Part shown: in pieces, positions 45,760 to 58,234 of the stretch
Layout of the letters: the number at the start of each line of letters is the position of its first letter
How positions within the stretch are numbered: position 1 is the first letter of the stretch
Position numbers and translations under genes: made by a program
Notes under the pieces: model-generated
Database searches by the model: none
Seen by the model: only the letters and a program-made list of their open reading frames with translations
What the model was told of the DNA's origin: nothing
DNA from: Ophiobolus disseminans
Taxonomy: Eukaryota; Ascomycota; Dothideomycetes; Pleosporales; Phaeosphaeriaceae
Assembly: GCA_010093685.1 (NCBI GenBank)
Contig: MU006238.1
Coordinates: forward strand, 438,129 to 502,128
Direction of reading: 5' to 3'
Length of the DNA: 64,000 nt

Positions 45760-46353
45760 TTACTTGAGCTTCTTCTTGGGGCGGAGCTGGTTGGTGTGGC
45801 CGCACTTCTTCTTACGCTGTAAGTGTGTTAGCCGTGGAACTTCCATAGCAATGCTCCTCGTTCGATTCTCATGCGGGGTATGGATGCAGAGCGGATGCGC
45901 GGGTGCAGCAGGGACGTACGCAGTTGACAGCCCTCGGTGGCAGACGTGCGTAGCACTTGCGGCAGATCATCTTATCGCAGTTGTACTTGGAGGCGAGCGC
46001 CTTGAGCGACGGCTCGATGATGCCACCACGGAGACGGAGGACCAAGTGGAGGGTTGACTCCTTCTGAATGTTGTAGTCGGAGAGGGTGCGGCCATCCTCG
46101 AGCTGCTTGCCGGCGAAGATCAGGCGCTGCTGGTCCGGAGGAATGCCCTCCTTGTCCTGGATCTTGGACTTGACATTGTCGATGGTGTCGCTCGACTCGA
46201 CCCTGCGATTGTCAGTCCATGTATCGCGCCATCCGGTTCGTTGTTAAGCTCACTCGAGTGTGATCGTTTTACCGGTCACTACGATTTTGTCAGTAATTTG
46301 TCGATGGGCGCATGCGATATATATCACATACAGGTTTTCACGAAGATCTGCAT
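45760..46353 (-). CDS. UBI1: Ubiquitin-ribosomal protein eL40 fusion
   Basis: Four exons: 46353-46332, 46278-46254, 46202-45920 and 45816-45760, giving 128 residues, the exact family length. The first 76 residues are ubiquitin (MQIFVKT, LTGKTITLEVESSDTID, IQDKEGIPPDQQRLIFAGK, HLVLRLRGG). The rest is eL40: IIEPSLKALASKYNCDKMIC, RKCYARLPPRAVNC, then RKKKCGHTNQLRPKKKLK, with the four Cys of its zinc site. Three introns lie in 129 codons; exons 1 and 2 are only 22 and 25 nt and split the first ubiquitin strand. Family knowledge: the precursor is cut after Gly76 to give ubiquitin and a large-subunit protein, and is among the most highly expressed genes. Confidence 0.97.
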
Positions 46354-46709
46354 GGCTGCGGTTGTGCTGGATCTTGTGCAGTGAGGTTCGTCAAAGGAAA
46401 CGAGGTTGCGACCGATTTTGGAGTGCGTGACTGCCCCGGCCCTCGCTTACGGTGGCGCACGGGCCACTATCACGTGCGAGCACCAATCACTACACAACAC
46501 GACCCCGCTTCTCCTTTGGGAATTCGAATAAATAATGTTAGCTTAATATTGTCAATATAAAATACTGATAACACGGGTGACCAGCAGATTTAAGTAATTG
46601 TCTTTGCTATCTCGCATTGTTCTGCCACAAGCAGCGCTCGGGGAAGACTTTAAACCACTACGAAATCTGACAAAGTTTAATCTAACCCACTGTTACCCAT
46701 AGCACCACG
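46354..46709. promoter_or_regulatory. Promoter region of ubiquitin-L40, also 3' flank of RRN7
   Basis: 356 bases between two minus-strand genes. The half far from the ATG is AT-rich. No specific ribosomal-protein promoter box was identified by eye. Confidence 0.45.
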
Positions 46710-48442
46710 TTATACACTTTCACCATCACTGACCCTGGCACCATCCCTCTGCTTCTTCCGCCACCTCTCCACTCTCGCTTCAGTCAGAAAAACCGCTGTC
46801 ACTAGCATGTCCATCGAGAATCCAGCAAGTCTCGCAGCCTCGTCGTAGAACATGGCTGCACGGTCAGGCAGGTCTTGACTCTTCTTCCACACCGAGTAGG
46901 CCTGTCCAGGCCTGAATGCATTTGACTCGACATCGTCGCTTATGACAACCCTCGTCTTTACATCATTATGCACTGCCCTGACAGTTTCGAGATTTTTCTC
47001 ATGAGGCGATTGATCAACCGTCTGGTTTTGTGGACGTGGCTCATTGCTGTCGATGGGAAACATGTTGTACAGCGCGTTCCTAAAGTCGTCATTATTCTTA
47101 GTGCGTTGAATTTCTGCGTCGTCAAGGAACGTTTCAGTGTAGAAATCCATGTACTCATCCAGCTGAACAGGCTTCAATTCGAGAATGTCGTCCTCTTGCA
47201 CCTTGATCAGCTCTTCGGGTGTAAATTCTGACGTGGAGTTTTGTTGCTTCTTCTTTGCGGCGTGCATGTGCTTGCACCACTTGTTCCAATCAACAACGGT
47301 AACCGCTGGCTCGGAAGACGACTTGGGCGATCGCCTGATTTTGTCGAAGGGATAGAATAGCTTCGTGCACAGAACAAAGCACCCGATAAGTTGAGCCTCT
47401 GGTAGATGACGAAGGCCGAGCGTTTTACGGCCATCATACTGGAACGCAAAGTTATATCCCAGCAAATCTGCCAGTCGTAGAGTGGCATCGTATAGCTCCA
47501 AGGGTAGTGCCAGCTCTTTGATGTAGCGGAACAAAAGCAGTGGGACGTTGAGCGGCGGCCATAAAATTCCATGGTCTTTCTCCAAGCTGATCTCAAGGTT
47601 GGTAAGGGTAGTATAGAAGCGTCTGTGACCCAATAGCTTTGGCGGATCTAGAACGGCATGAAAGCTAGGCGGCAGACGATCCCTCATTGCCAGTGGCACC
47701 AGTTTGATTGCTCTCCTGTAGGCCAGCTTCCCGGCTGTTGTCCAGGCGTATATATCTCCAGGCGTGATTGACAACCTAAGAGTGGAGGTACCGATATAGC
47801 ATAACACCAGACAGTCGTAGAGGTTCGGAGCGCCGATGAGTGTCTTGTCACGGCATTTTGGGGTCGAGAGTGTGCCTCGCTCATTGTCGGTCGCGCTTTC
47901 TTCGCTCTCGAGAGTGTTGAAGACCTGGGATTGCGACTCGTCTTCCTGGCTTTCGCTCGCAATTTTGTCGCCCAGTTGAGCAATTCGAAGCGCCCAGAGA
48001 TCGAATACTACTGTCTCAAGCTCGCTTGGCAGGCCTTTCTCTTGTATCAAGAACCAGACCTGATATCTGAGGATGAGCTGCAAGCACTTCAGGTATAAGT
48101 CGAAAGCACGGCGGCCACTATAGTCTATTATTGTCAGTGACGCTACCATCTGTTTTTGGGTCTGAGCTCTCACGTCGAGCTGCTTTCTTCTCCTGCTCAT
48201 CAACATCTTTTTTCTTGCGCGTCACCTGCCGGGCGGCCGGTGTGTTGTAGTTATCCTCATCGTCCTCACCTCGCACAAGACCCTACCCCTCATCAGTGTT
48301 ATACAGCAATATCCAAAAGCACACTTACGCCCTGACGATGCCCATTTTGGCAGTAAAGAAAACCATCCTCGCCCTCTTCGTACGACCTCGATCGACAGTT
48401 CTCGAATCCACAGATCGGACCCTTTGTTCGACCCTTCTCCAT
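46710..48442 (-). CDS. RRN7: RNA polymerase I core factor subunit RRN7 (TAF1B/TFIIB-related)
   Basis: Exons 48442-48329, 48282-48174 and 48124-46710 (introns 46 and 49 nt) give 545 residues. Exon 1 encodes the N-terminal zinc ribbon: CGFENC..YCQNGHRQG (C-X4-C and C-X3-H). Exon 2 is Lys/Glu-rich linker. Exon 3 begins YSGRRAFDLYLKCLQLILRY, the start of the cyclin-fold region, and continues through ALPLELYDATLRLADLLGYN and EAQLIGCFVLCTKLFYPFDK. Family knowledge: Rrn7 forms the Pol I core factor with Rrn6 and Rrn11, binds the rDNA core promoter and recruits Pol I. The C-terminus (FLTEARVERWRKKQRDGA) is basic. Confidence 0.88.
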
Positions 48443-49352
48443 AACGCAGAATTTCTGCGATTCTTCTTCAAAGCACTTATTGAGTGATGTCCTACTCGGC
48501 CATGTGGGGAATGGAACTGAGCTCAGTAGATTTGGCGGGTCTGCAAATCAACTCTAGCTAGATGATGTACTTGTCCATAATTTCGACAGGGTAGGCAGAT
48601 GGCGAGACGATGTTTGGTGAGACTTCCCAACTCTTTGCTTTTCATGGTGGCGCAAAGGACTTCGTCGTGTTGTCGGTTCAAAGGTTGAGTTGAGCCTCTC
48701 ACTAGCGCAAAAACCACACGTGCGCCTGCCCGGTTGCACATGCGCCCAGCCGCACCAGGCAGACCAACTTTCACCAATGTAGTGCTTGGTGATTACGCGA
48801 CTTGGTAAGTCGTTTGCAAGGATCAAACTCCTAAGAAGCGACCTGCAGCAACGCCTCCACAGGTGTAATGATGCGACTACACGGAGGGCCCCGCTTGCGC
48901 GAATAGTCATTCTACAATTCATAACTGTTCCAATTGGGGCATGCGGATGGTGTATTTTCTCGTAAGGTCGCATGATGAACTTGTAGTTCACTGCCTTATA
49001 AATGGTCATCTTCATATCCGGGTGCTTTCATCACATAATCGTTTCACCAAGAGGTAAGCTGTATTTGGATAACATCATCACCTTTTGTTCATTGCCGTAG
49101 GGATATATCTAGGAAAGGTGCATCATATCATAAAACGTTCCCCACACATGGCAATGCAAAAACCCATAATTGATCCGAAGAACCACGTCCATTGGTCGCT
49201 ATTAACGCAGATGGAGCGCATGGAGATGTTCGTGTCGCCATACAGGCGACAGTCCGCTTTGCTTGCAAAAGTGCAGCAATTGCCAATTTTTTGACCGAAG
49301 TTGTCCCAACTCCGCGACTCCCGCTGGCAGCGTGCGTCTTAACGAAGTGGAT
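48443..49352. other. Promoter side of RRN7 and 3' flank of eIF5A
   Basis: 910 bases without a supported gene. Frames at 48523-49015 (minus) and 49085-49294 (plus) show no family pattern. Confidence 0.5.
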
Positions 49353-50077
49353 CTAAGCCTTGGGAGCCTCCTTGGCGTCGATGCAAGCCTCCTCGCCCAT
49401 GGCAGTGAGGACAATGACGTCTGATAGCTGGTCAGCGGTATCCATATCCTTTCCTGCCGCTTCAACTTACTGGTGTCCTTGCCATCCTCCTGGAAAAGCT
49501 TGCTAATCTTGTCACCAACTTCGCCATCGGGGAGCTTGACGTCGTCCTTGGTGGAGCCGTCGTCAGACATGAGGGAGAGGAAACCGTCGTCGGTAACATC
49601 GAGCTGCAACGCACGATTAGGGAAGCTTCGCCACCGAAAATTATCCTCCACTTACGAGCTGGTACTCCTGGCGGCGGACATTGGGGACGTTCATGTTGTG
49701 GGTGGAGGGGCAGAGATCTTCGAGCTTCTTGGCAGTGAAGATGTCGATGGCGACCAGATGGACCTTGGCGTGGCCGTGCTTGCCGGTCTTCGAGGTGGTC
49801 ATCTCGACAATCTTGCAGGGGCGGTTCTTGATGACGACGAATCCGTTCTTCCTCAGAGCCGAGCACTGCATGGGGTACGTGGTGGAGGCACCGGCATCGG
49901 CGCTCTCGAAGGTGTGCTCATGCTAAAGGGTATGACGTTAGCCATCGTGGGACATGCAGGCGCAAATGTTGGACTCGATGCCTGGCTGGGCGCAACTGGC
50001 GAGGATAATCGAAAGGTGGGGTAGGAAGCACATGCGGGGGCCCATGCTCGTGTACGTACCTGCGCGTCGTCCGCCAT
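49353..50077 (-). CDS. Translation factor eIF5A (hypusine-containing)
   Basis: Exons 50077-50060 (18 nt, MADDAQ), 49922-49656, 49603-49471 and 49420-49353 give 161 residues, the usual length. The SH3-like domain reads MQCSALRKNGFVVIKNRPCK. The hypusine loop TTSKTGKHGHAK follows, with the modified Lys at about position 54. The OB-fold domain begins LDVTDDGFLSLM and ends with VIVLTAMGEEACIDAKEAPK. Three GT..AG introns include a 137-nt first intron after only six codons. Family knowledge: eIF5A binds the ribosomal E site and relieves stalling at poly-proline and at termination; it needs hypusine made by deoxyhypusine synthase and hydroxylase. EF-3, the other E-site factor, is encoded in the same window. 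Confidence 0.96.
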
Positions 50078-50382
50078 GGTGATGAATGAGAGTAGGTGCG
50101 ACGGGTGAGGAAGAAGCTGGTGGTGATCGTTGGGCTGGAGGTCGCGGGGTGGATGGGGGCGGTGTTTTAATGGAGATGGAGAGAGAAGTCTGCGTGTCTG
50201 GATTTTGATTTTGGGCAGGCGCGAGGGGCAAAGCCGCGCTAAAAGATCCCTGCTTCGCCTCGGAACATAATACTGCCGAGGCCGAGAGTATCAATAGCAC
50301 GAACGCGCTCGCGACCGATGCCCCATCATATGACCATCTCTCACAATGCGCCCGTGAATCAATCACTCCGTCCGTAGACATT
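50078..50382. promoter_or_regulatory. Bidirectional promoter, eIF5A / VPS52
   Basis: Only 305 bases lie between the two divergent start codons, so both promoters must share this stretch. The eIF5A side is C/T-rich in the sense of that gene, typical of highly expressed fungal genes. Confidence 0.6.
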
Positions 50383-52471
50383 ATGTGGGGCCTAGACAGG
50401 CTTTCAGCGTACTCGACGCCGTCGGGGACCCCTCCACCCAGGCGCGACTCTTACTCACCCGCTCCTCGAAGGGGTTATCCAGCTCCAGGACCCGGCCCCT
50501 TGCCTGCTCGCCCCGGGCTGGTCCCACGAACAACATCTCTATCGCTGATCTCGCCGGCCTCGTCAACCACGAGCTTACCAGCGACTGTACGAGCCCCCAA
50601 TGGCGGACCACGTCGGCGGGCCACAGGGGGTCTCCACCACGGTCCGGATCCCATACAGGTTCTGGCGTCAATAATGGGAGGCTTACCACAGAAGCCGCTT
50701 GCTGGTACGGGCGAGAAGCAACAGCCCATAGCAGAGAAACCAAAAGTGGTAGTGGACGAAATCGATTTTGGGGGGCTCAGCTTGCACGACTTTGCAGCAG
50801 ACACACCACGAGAACACCAGCAACCCACATCTGTACATACATATAGCGCGCAGTCAGTCGAAGAATGTACGTGTTCATCTTTCAGGCCAAGAAGGTTTGC
50901 TCATCGTGATTGTAGACGACAACGAAAAGGATAAGTTCGAAGACCTGCACAAATCAATCTTAGCCTGCGATGAAGTCTTGAAATCCGTCGAAACATACCT
51001 CACAAACTTCCAAGCCGATCTTGGCGCCGTGTCAGCGGAGATCGAGTCACTGCAGAATCGCTCGATAGCGTTGAACACCAAACTTGAAAACAGAAAAGTT
51101 GTAGAGAAGCTACTTGGACCCGCTGTTGAAGACATCAGCATATCTCCGGCTGTTGTGCGCAAGATTGCAGAGGGCCCAGTAGATGAGGGCTTCGTGCGCG
51201 CTTTGGCGGACGTCGAGAAACGCTCCAAAACCATCAGCGCCAAGGCAAAAGAGCAGCCCAACATGAAATCTCTCGAAGACATTAAGCCCCTCCTTGACAA
51301 CCTCACAAACCGCGCTGTTGAACGGATACGAGACTACATCGTCGCGCAGATTAAAGCCATTCGCTCACCTTCAATCAATGCTCAGGTCATACAACAGCAA
51401 GCCTTGCTCAAATATAAGGAACTGTATGCTTTTCTAGCGAAACATCAGCCAGAACTCGCACAACAGATAGGGCAGGCATACATCTATACCATGCGCTGGT
51501 ACTACTTGAACCATTTCACACGATATCGCCTTGCACTGGAGAAGATTAGGGTGCATGCAATGGACAAGTACGATGTGCTTGGCGAAGATGCGACAACCAA
51601 AAGAGGCGGGAGCTTGCTTGGTCAAGCGCGCAATGCACCAGCTGCTTACGATGCTTTTTCACTTGGCCGCCGTCGAGACGCACTCAAAAGCTCGTCGACG
51701 AATGCTCTAACCGCGTACATCGCTGAAGAGGAACAGTCAGCACACTACCTCGAAGTCCCATTTCGCAGCTTCAACCTCGCCCTTGTCGATAATGCATGTT
51801 TCGAGTACACCTTCATCTCCACGTATTTCGCGCCCTCACAGAACTACCACGCTGTGTCTCGAACCTTCGCTACTATCTTCGAGTCCACCCTAGCAGTTGG
51901 CCAGGCATTGACAAAGTCACTCGTCACTACTACAACTGACACATTGGGTATCTTGTTGTGTGTGCGATTAAATCAACATCTAGCATTCGAGCTGCAGCGA
52001 CGAAAAGTGCCTACAATGGAGAACTACATCAACGCCACAAACATGATGCTATGGCCTAGGTATCAACAGGTCCTCGACATGCATTGCACATCCCTCCAGA
52101 AGCTCACAACAGCACTGCCTGGCCGACCTACGACGGGTGCGGCGCTCCTCTCATCCAACTCGCAAAATGCAACATCCACAGCGCCCACACCTCTGACACA
52201 GAAGTTTGCAAATCTCATGCAAGGCATCCTTGCACTGTCGTCCGAGGCTGGAGACGATGAGCCAGTCTCAGTGAGCGTTGGTCGATTGAGAAGCGAATAT
52301 GAGGCCTACCTCACGAAGGCGAGCAGAGGGATTAGCGATGCGAGGAAGAAAGAGCGCTTCTTGTGCAACAATTTCAGTTTGGTGTGCACAATTTTGGCGG
52401 ACATGGAAGGACGCCTTGGAGAGGAGGTCAGAGCTCACTTCGAGAAACTAAGGGACTCACACGATAAATGA
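50383..52471 (+). CDS. VPS52: GARP complex subunit VPS52 (SAC2)
   Basis: Exons 50383-50866 and 50916-52471 (49-nt intron, GTACGT..TAG) give 679 residues. The splice joins QSVEE to YDNEKDKFEDLHKSILACDE. An open frame read straight through would miss this. The N-terminus is Pro/Arg-rich and disordered. The Vps52/Sac2 domain follows, with the coiled coil QADLGAVSAEIESLQNRS and then IGQAYIYTMRWYYLNHFTRY, VDNACFEYTFISTYFAPSQN, LLCVRLNQHLAFELQRRKVP and CNNFSLVCTILADM. Family knowledge: GARP (Vps51-54) tethers endosome-derived vesicles to the late Golgi. Length and layout fit; no lesion is seen. Confidence 0.93.
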
Positions 52472-52900
52472 ACATAGGACGCCTATGGCAGTTACCACCA
52501 ATCCAGCAATCTTAGCATCCAGCGACCATTGCAACGTTCCATGCGTCCGCCTCTGTATGGAGAATGATGCCGGTGCTCAGAATAAGCTCAATGATGCAGA
52601 GAAGTCTGAATTCGTCGCGGTCACCACGGAATCACACGTTTCAAAAACACGAAAAATACGTCTTGCGAATCAATCGCATATCAGAGTCATTCCGTTGTTG
52701 GCCGAATGTGGAAAGGCGTGCTGACTCTGTTACCGGTAGTCAGCCTCAGCCTCAATGCATGCCGATTAGGCTGTGGCAACCCCTTGAACACCGACACTCT
52801 CATCAGCCTGCTATCATTCATACTGCCTAATATTTTTTTTAGCTCCATTGTAGCGCTTGTTCCGTCAAGACGCCCCGCAACAAAGACAGACACAGACCCG
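52472..52900. other. Upstream region of the HET-domain gene
   Basis: 429 bases. An open frame in the HET reading frame extends up to 52706, so the true start may be further 5' than 52901. Confidence 0.45.
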
Positions 52901-55108
52901 ATGACTCCACTGATCCTTGAAAGGGTAGCTGACCTAATGACGAGGCGAAAGCAACCACTATGTCCAGCTTGTTCCAAACTTCCTTTCAAAGTTGTCTTAC
53001 GTAACATTGTTCCTCTGGTAATCCAAAGAAATAACACATCTGACCCCCATGGCACCAATCTGCCTCTTGTTGGCATCATGAACCATCAGAGCAAACCCGA
53101 CTGTGCGTTATGTGGTCTCATCCAAGATATGTAAGCGCCTCACCATACAAATCTAGTACTTTCGAGTATCCCACTCACTCGACATTTTAGGATTGAAGTG
53201 CAAAGACTGACGTATGACAACCGCAGCTCGCCTAGTAATGATTTTCAACTCCACGCACATCTCAGTTCTGGCTTCAGAGGACTCAAGCAAATAGAAGGTG
53301 TCACACTACGGCTCAGCCATCCCTCGAGTACAAGATTCGATTGGTTGTTGGTAGCCATGCCCAGTACGATCTTCAGTCGATTCAGTTTGCAAGCTCTCTT
53401 GGGTCGGCAAAGAACCCTTCTTACTCCACCGCTTACTTTGTATACTCGACCAACTGATATGAAGAGTCTGGACTGGCCAGTCGCAAGAAAATGGCTAAGC
53501 ACTTGCAACTTGGAGCACGGAAGCTTCTGTAGAAGTCATGGTTCTAGTAGCTCGCAGATCCCTGGTTTCCAGGTCATCGACTGTGAAACAAGAAAGCTTA
53601 TCATCGCACCAACAGACTGTAACTATGTTGCGCTCAGCTACGTTTGGGGATCTTCCAATGGCACAGTTGCACGGTCCACAGCGGAACTAGATGCCAAGAC
53701 TCCACCTGCGATAGAGGATGCAATAATATGCACACTGGCCTTCAAGCATCGATATCTCTGGGTGGACCGTTACTGTATTGATCAAACCGACGTGGCGACA
53801 AAACATGCAGTCATCCAACGCATGGACGAAATTTATCGAAATGCTAGCGAGACAATCATCAACGCGGCTGGGGCGGGCTCTGAATGCGGCCTACCTGGTG
53901 TTTCCACTACTCCTCGCCGCCAACAAAGAATTGCCGTGGTCCATGGAAGAACAATTGCTCCTATGCCCAACGCAAAAGACGAGCTCGAAGACAGCGCCTG
54001 GTCAACCCGAGGGTGTAAGTGCTGCATTGGCAACTCGTTATGAGATATAGACTAATGATGTGAGCCATTACTATGGACGTACCAGGAAGGTCTGCTTGCA
54101 ACGCGGCGGCTCTTGTTCACTCAATCACATGTTTACTTCCAATGCTTGGACTCATACACAAGCGACGCTACTCAAGGATCATTTTCCGTAAGGGAAACGT
54201 CTCAAGATGGTCTTTATTCACGCGCTCAGTGGCCAGGCCCCTTGACCCAGGTATTCCCGTCCCATTGTTTTGCTTCGGACTTTATTACACATTGGATCGA
54301 GGCGTATCTCACAAGAACACTATCATACGAGTCAGATATTCTGAATGCCTTCATGGGCATATTACGTCAGGCATGGCTAGCCAAAGACCCCTCCTATCAT
54401 TTTTGGGGTCTACCGTTCTCAGATACCCGACATGTGTCTCTCGAATACATATTCATAGGGGCTTTGCACTGGTTGCCCCGGAGTCAACATGTGACTGGAC
54501 CCTTGGACCGAAGACAGGATTCCCCGTCCTGGAGTTGGGTTGGTTGGCGAGGCCTGACCGGCATCTCGCTACCGTTTCGACCGGGTGTTGTCCCTTGTAA
54601 CGATGGATCTGTCAAATTTGAAGATGCAGAAGGAAACATCTTACCCGTCCGTGATTATGTCACAAGAACAGAGTTAGGAGCGAGCATGCACCAGTTTAAA
54701 GCGGTCGTGCACCTCACGGGTTGGATGACAAACATCCGCATCGTCACATCCAACCCTAAATCCACGTGCGATTATGCCGCCGCCGACAACACATGCAACT
54801 CTTTCGCGCTTATCGAAATCTTCTACGAGCCTCTCATAGGTGACCCCTCGTTGCTCACCAACCTATGCCCTGTCATTCTCTTCTTCACTACCACATATCC
54901 GAAAACGAATACTCAAATCACTGGCTTTCTACTGAGAACGATGGGGCATGATACTTATGAAAGGGTTGGCGGGTTCGGACATTACTATTGCTCTTGGATA
55001 ATGACGAGACACAATGACCAGTCCGCACGGCTGGAAGAGGATTGCTTGGATGCTCGAAAACCGTGCGCCAGACTGGAATGTGTGAGGCGTACCATAAAGT
55101 TGGTATGA
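52901..55108 (+). CDS. HET (heterokaryon incompatibility) domain protein, possibly splice-defective
   Basis: Best model: exons 52901-53130, 53191-54014 and 54075-55108, total 695 residues. A CPAC/CALC cysteine-containing N-terminus precedes the HET domain: NYVALSYVWG, TLAFKHRYLWVDRYCIDQTD, DEIYRNASETIINAAG, DSAWSTRG-WTYQEGLLATRR. The usual downstream region follows: TLSYESDILNAFMGILRQAW, GALHWLPRSQH, PSWSWVGWRGL. The conserved RGWTYQEG block requires joining a perfect GTAAGT donor at 54015 to position 54075, but the intron end reads TACTAT, not AG. No other acceptor keeps the frame. So the copy is either non-functional, spliced abnormally, or carries a sequence error. Family knowledge: HET domains trigger cell death on non-self recognition after hyphal fusion. 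The start codon is uncertain. Confidence 0.7.
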
Positions 55109-55374
55109 GTCAATTTGTGTGAGCGGCTCGTTTTGGACGCAATTGCAGCGGAAGGCGTCGGACTGTGGCTGTATTGCTGGCCAACGAATGAAGCTGCATG
55201 AGTTTTATCACGCCCTTCGACCTTGCTTAAGGTTCAGAATATATTGTTGCAGTGGTCCTCGCTAGATTTGCAGAATTTCTGGCATACACACGCGAAGCAG
55301 AACATTTCGGCAGGCTGGAGGCAATCCACGTGGTATCAGCTCGCTATCATTGTTTCTTTTTATGTAAACAATTT

Positions 55375-57752
55375 TCACCCAGCATAAGTTTTGCCCTTCT
55401 TGAGACCCTCCACCGGTCCACTCGAAAACGCACAATGCCCGACACCATCCGACCGAACACTAACCACGCCCCATTTCAACTTCTTCTCAGCAGCATCGTG
55501 TTCATCCGCACTCTGCGATGGCGCCATATGGCAAGCTGCGCTCATCAGCGCACTACAACTTCCCACCAGATTCGTTCCTGCTGGTAGATGTAAATTACCA
55601 ACTATGATACCAGTGATAATCATGATGCCGTTGAGTGCAAGTACCGAGAGAATCGCGATGGGAGAGTATCCACAACTGTACAGTGTTGTCGGAGGGCGGG
55701 TATCATTGCGAGTGCCATAAAACTTCGGGACGTGAGTTCGTTGTCCATATTCAGGACTGTGTCAGACGTACCTCGATTGCAACAAAGAAGATGCTTTGCG
55801 ACACCATCCAATGAAGGACGCCACTCAGCGTCATAAGCGGCACCGCAAACCGATATGGAAGAGACAAGAAGTACGTCGATCGTTGCGCGCCTCTGGGTGA
55901 CCCGGAAAGTCGCAGCCCTTTGTGCTGACGCGCGTAGGTTGCCCATTCATGCCCTAGGAGCATGCATGTGCAAAAGCTGTTGTAGGAGAAGTACACGAGC
56001 GACAGAATGACCTGCGGTGCATTTGCTATAAGAGTGTTACCGACGACTGTTTTCACGCTTGTGTTGATGGCGGTTCTGGGGTCCAATGTACCGAAGCCTA
56101 GACGGACGAGGTTGGAGAAAGAGTTTGTTTGGTTTTTGCCCATGTTGCCGATTCCTATGGCGAGAAAGCTAAGTAGAACTGTAGCTGTGGCGCCGAGCCT
56201 GGTAAATGTCAGTATGGCAAGGGCATTAAGTAGACAACTTGTACTTACATGAGGAAGGTCATGGCTCGGCGAAGTCTGCTAGTGTTGCTCTCCCATCTAT
56301 ACCTGGGGCGGGTCCATATTCGCGAACCTGTTCCGTGCATTCCCTGCTTTCTGATGTCTTTGAACGAGACGAGACACATGCCTGTCGTTGATTGATCCGG
56401 TTCCTCAATGAAGGAAGACACGGCGTCCCCTAAGGTCATAAGCGGCTCCTCCTTTACACCAAACGCCGTGTAGAACATCAAAGCCCCTTTGACGAGATTG
56501 AGTGCAATGACTAATGTCGCGATGGGAACGCTCCATCGTACCTTGCATCGCGGCTCAATGTTCTCGCTGTAACAGTGTTCGATTGGCCCACGCATGGCAC
56601 TCATTTCTCTACAGCCGTTCGAATATTCAGGTACGTGACTGCGACAAGCTCCGCCGACTGTCCAGTTTTCCGGGGATGACGTGATGCGACCGATTGCTTC
56701 TGTGCATGGAGCATTATCGATTATACCCTGCCGACCGGTGGTAAAGTTTCGATTCGCGAGGGAGGAGCACATCCATTCGTACGCTTGTGTAGACGCTCGC
56801 CATGAATTAATGGCGTTGAACTCATGGTACCAGAATACCGGTGAAGTCCCAGCTATTCTGGAAGATTTGTTAAGCGGAACGCTATCATCTCCAGCAACCA
56901 GAATAAGATCGCCTCTGTTTGTCTGGAGCATGCGAGCGTACGCAGCGATACAATCCTTATTCTCTAATCGTGTGACATTGCGACTTTTAGCCATCTCATA
57001 GATACTTTGAAGACTGCCAGGTGCTGTGCTCGAGTTTCTTGGAGCTATTACATAGCTGGTATTGGTACACTGAGGGCATTCGGGTGCGGTCAAAAAGGTT
57101 TCAGGGACGGCATAAACCTGATAACTATGCGCTGCGATCGACATGTACACGGCGGCATTGTAACTTCAATGGTCAGTAGAATATTGCTTCCTAAGCTCGC
57201 TCGAACTCACAACAAATGTAGTGGTAGCGAGGAGAGTCCGAGAAGGCACCAAATGACAACACGCTTCTTCTCAATTCGACGCAAATTTCGCACGCTCTGA
57301 ACACCGATATCAAGCCAGTCTTTCCGTGCGTGGGCAATATTGGTCTCTTGTCTGGTAGGTGCTGACAGGCATTGCATGCAATAATTGCTCGAGCTCAGCA
57401 AGATAATGCTTAGAGCGTTGATGAGTATATGTAAGCCAGAGTTGATGAACTTGGCCTCATCGCAATTCCCTTCGAACAACACCCCGCCTTGCACCCTGGT
57501 TCCCCATATGATCGTGGCCGTGAGGTTCACGAAGAACACGACGGAAGTCGATGTAGCGCAGCATATGGCTCCGAACCTCCATCCTTGTGAGTAGACTGGT
57601 CGCGATCGTTTGGAAGGAGATGCTGTTGGCGGGCTCGATGTTAGATGCTGAAGTTCGGTCCAGCACATATCGTCCCGTGTTAAGCGGTGTTCATCGTACT
57701 GAAATGGGACTGGAGACAATCGAGGTCTCAGGAGGGACTTGTAACCTAACAT
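55375..57752 (-). CDS. DUF6536 polytopic membrane protein
   Basis: Exons 57752-57211, 57163-56249, 56198-55772 and 55722-55375 (introns 47, 50 and 49 nt) give 743 residues with all phases consistent. The N-terminal block GWRFGAICCATSTSVVFFVN through FINSGLHILINALSIILLSS and APTRQETNIAHARKDWLDIG is the DUF6536 signature region. A large extracytoplasmic loop rich in N-glycosylation sites (NTS, NSS, NFT, NWT) and Cys follows, then further membrane helices and the conserved CGYSPIAILSVLALNGIMII near the end. This family is expanded in Pleosporales and has no known function. The start is placed at the ATG at 57752; a longer frame reaches 57929 but its joining is unclear. It lies tail to tail with the HET gene. 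Confidence 0.8.
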
Positions 57753-58234
57753 GCTGTTGGTTAGACCACATGGCTCGAAATACGAAGAATAATGGATGAG
57801 AAAAGAGCGTTGAAATTGATGGATATCTACCTGCGAGTAGTGGGGCTGAGTTACAGCCACATCTACAAGGCGTCCACTGGTCGTGCATCGCGCTCGCTTG
57901 TTCACGATGGTTTCGCTTATATTGAGCATTTCCGGCGATTTAACGTAGCCAGTACCCCGCTGTGCATGCTTCCGAAAGGCTATGTTTCAGCCCCGGAAAA
58001 AAAGCATAGTACGGTATCTGACTTGATAAGTAATCCACGATGCTACCTTAATCAAAACTTGACGACAAATTGCGCAGCATTGTGGCTATACTGCCCGAAA
58101 AACTGACAACAACTCGGACACTCTTTCTCGTATCAGCGTGAGTTGCGATTGAACGGCGGGTGTGCGGTCTTGAAGTGAGTGGTGGTGGTCGCGAAAAAAG
58201 GTGGAGTTTAGTGTTTGTTGACGTTCGTGTTGCG
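57753..58234. other. Intergenic region upstream of the DUF6536 gene
   Basis: About 480 bases that should hold its promoter and perhaps a further 5' exon (a minus-strand frame extends to 57929). Nothing else is supported. Confidence 0.4.
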
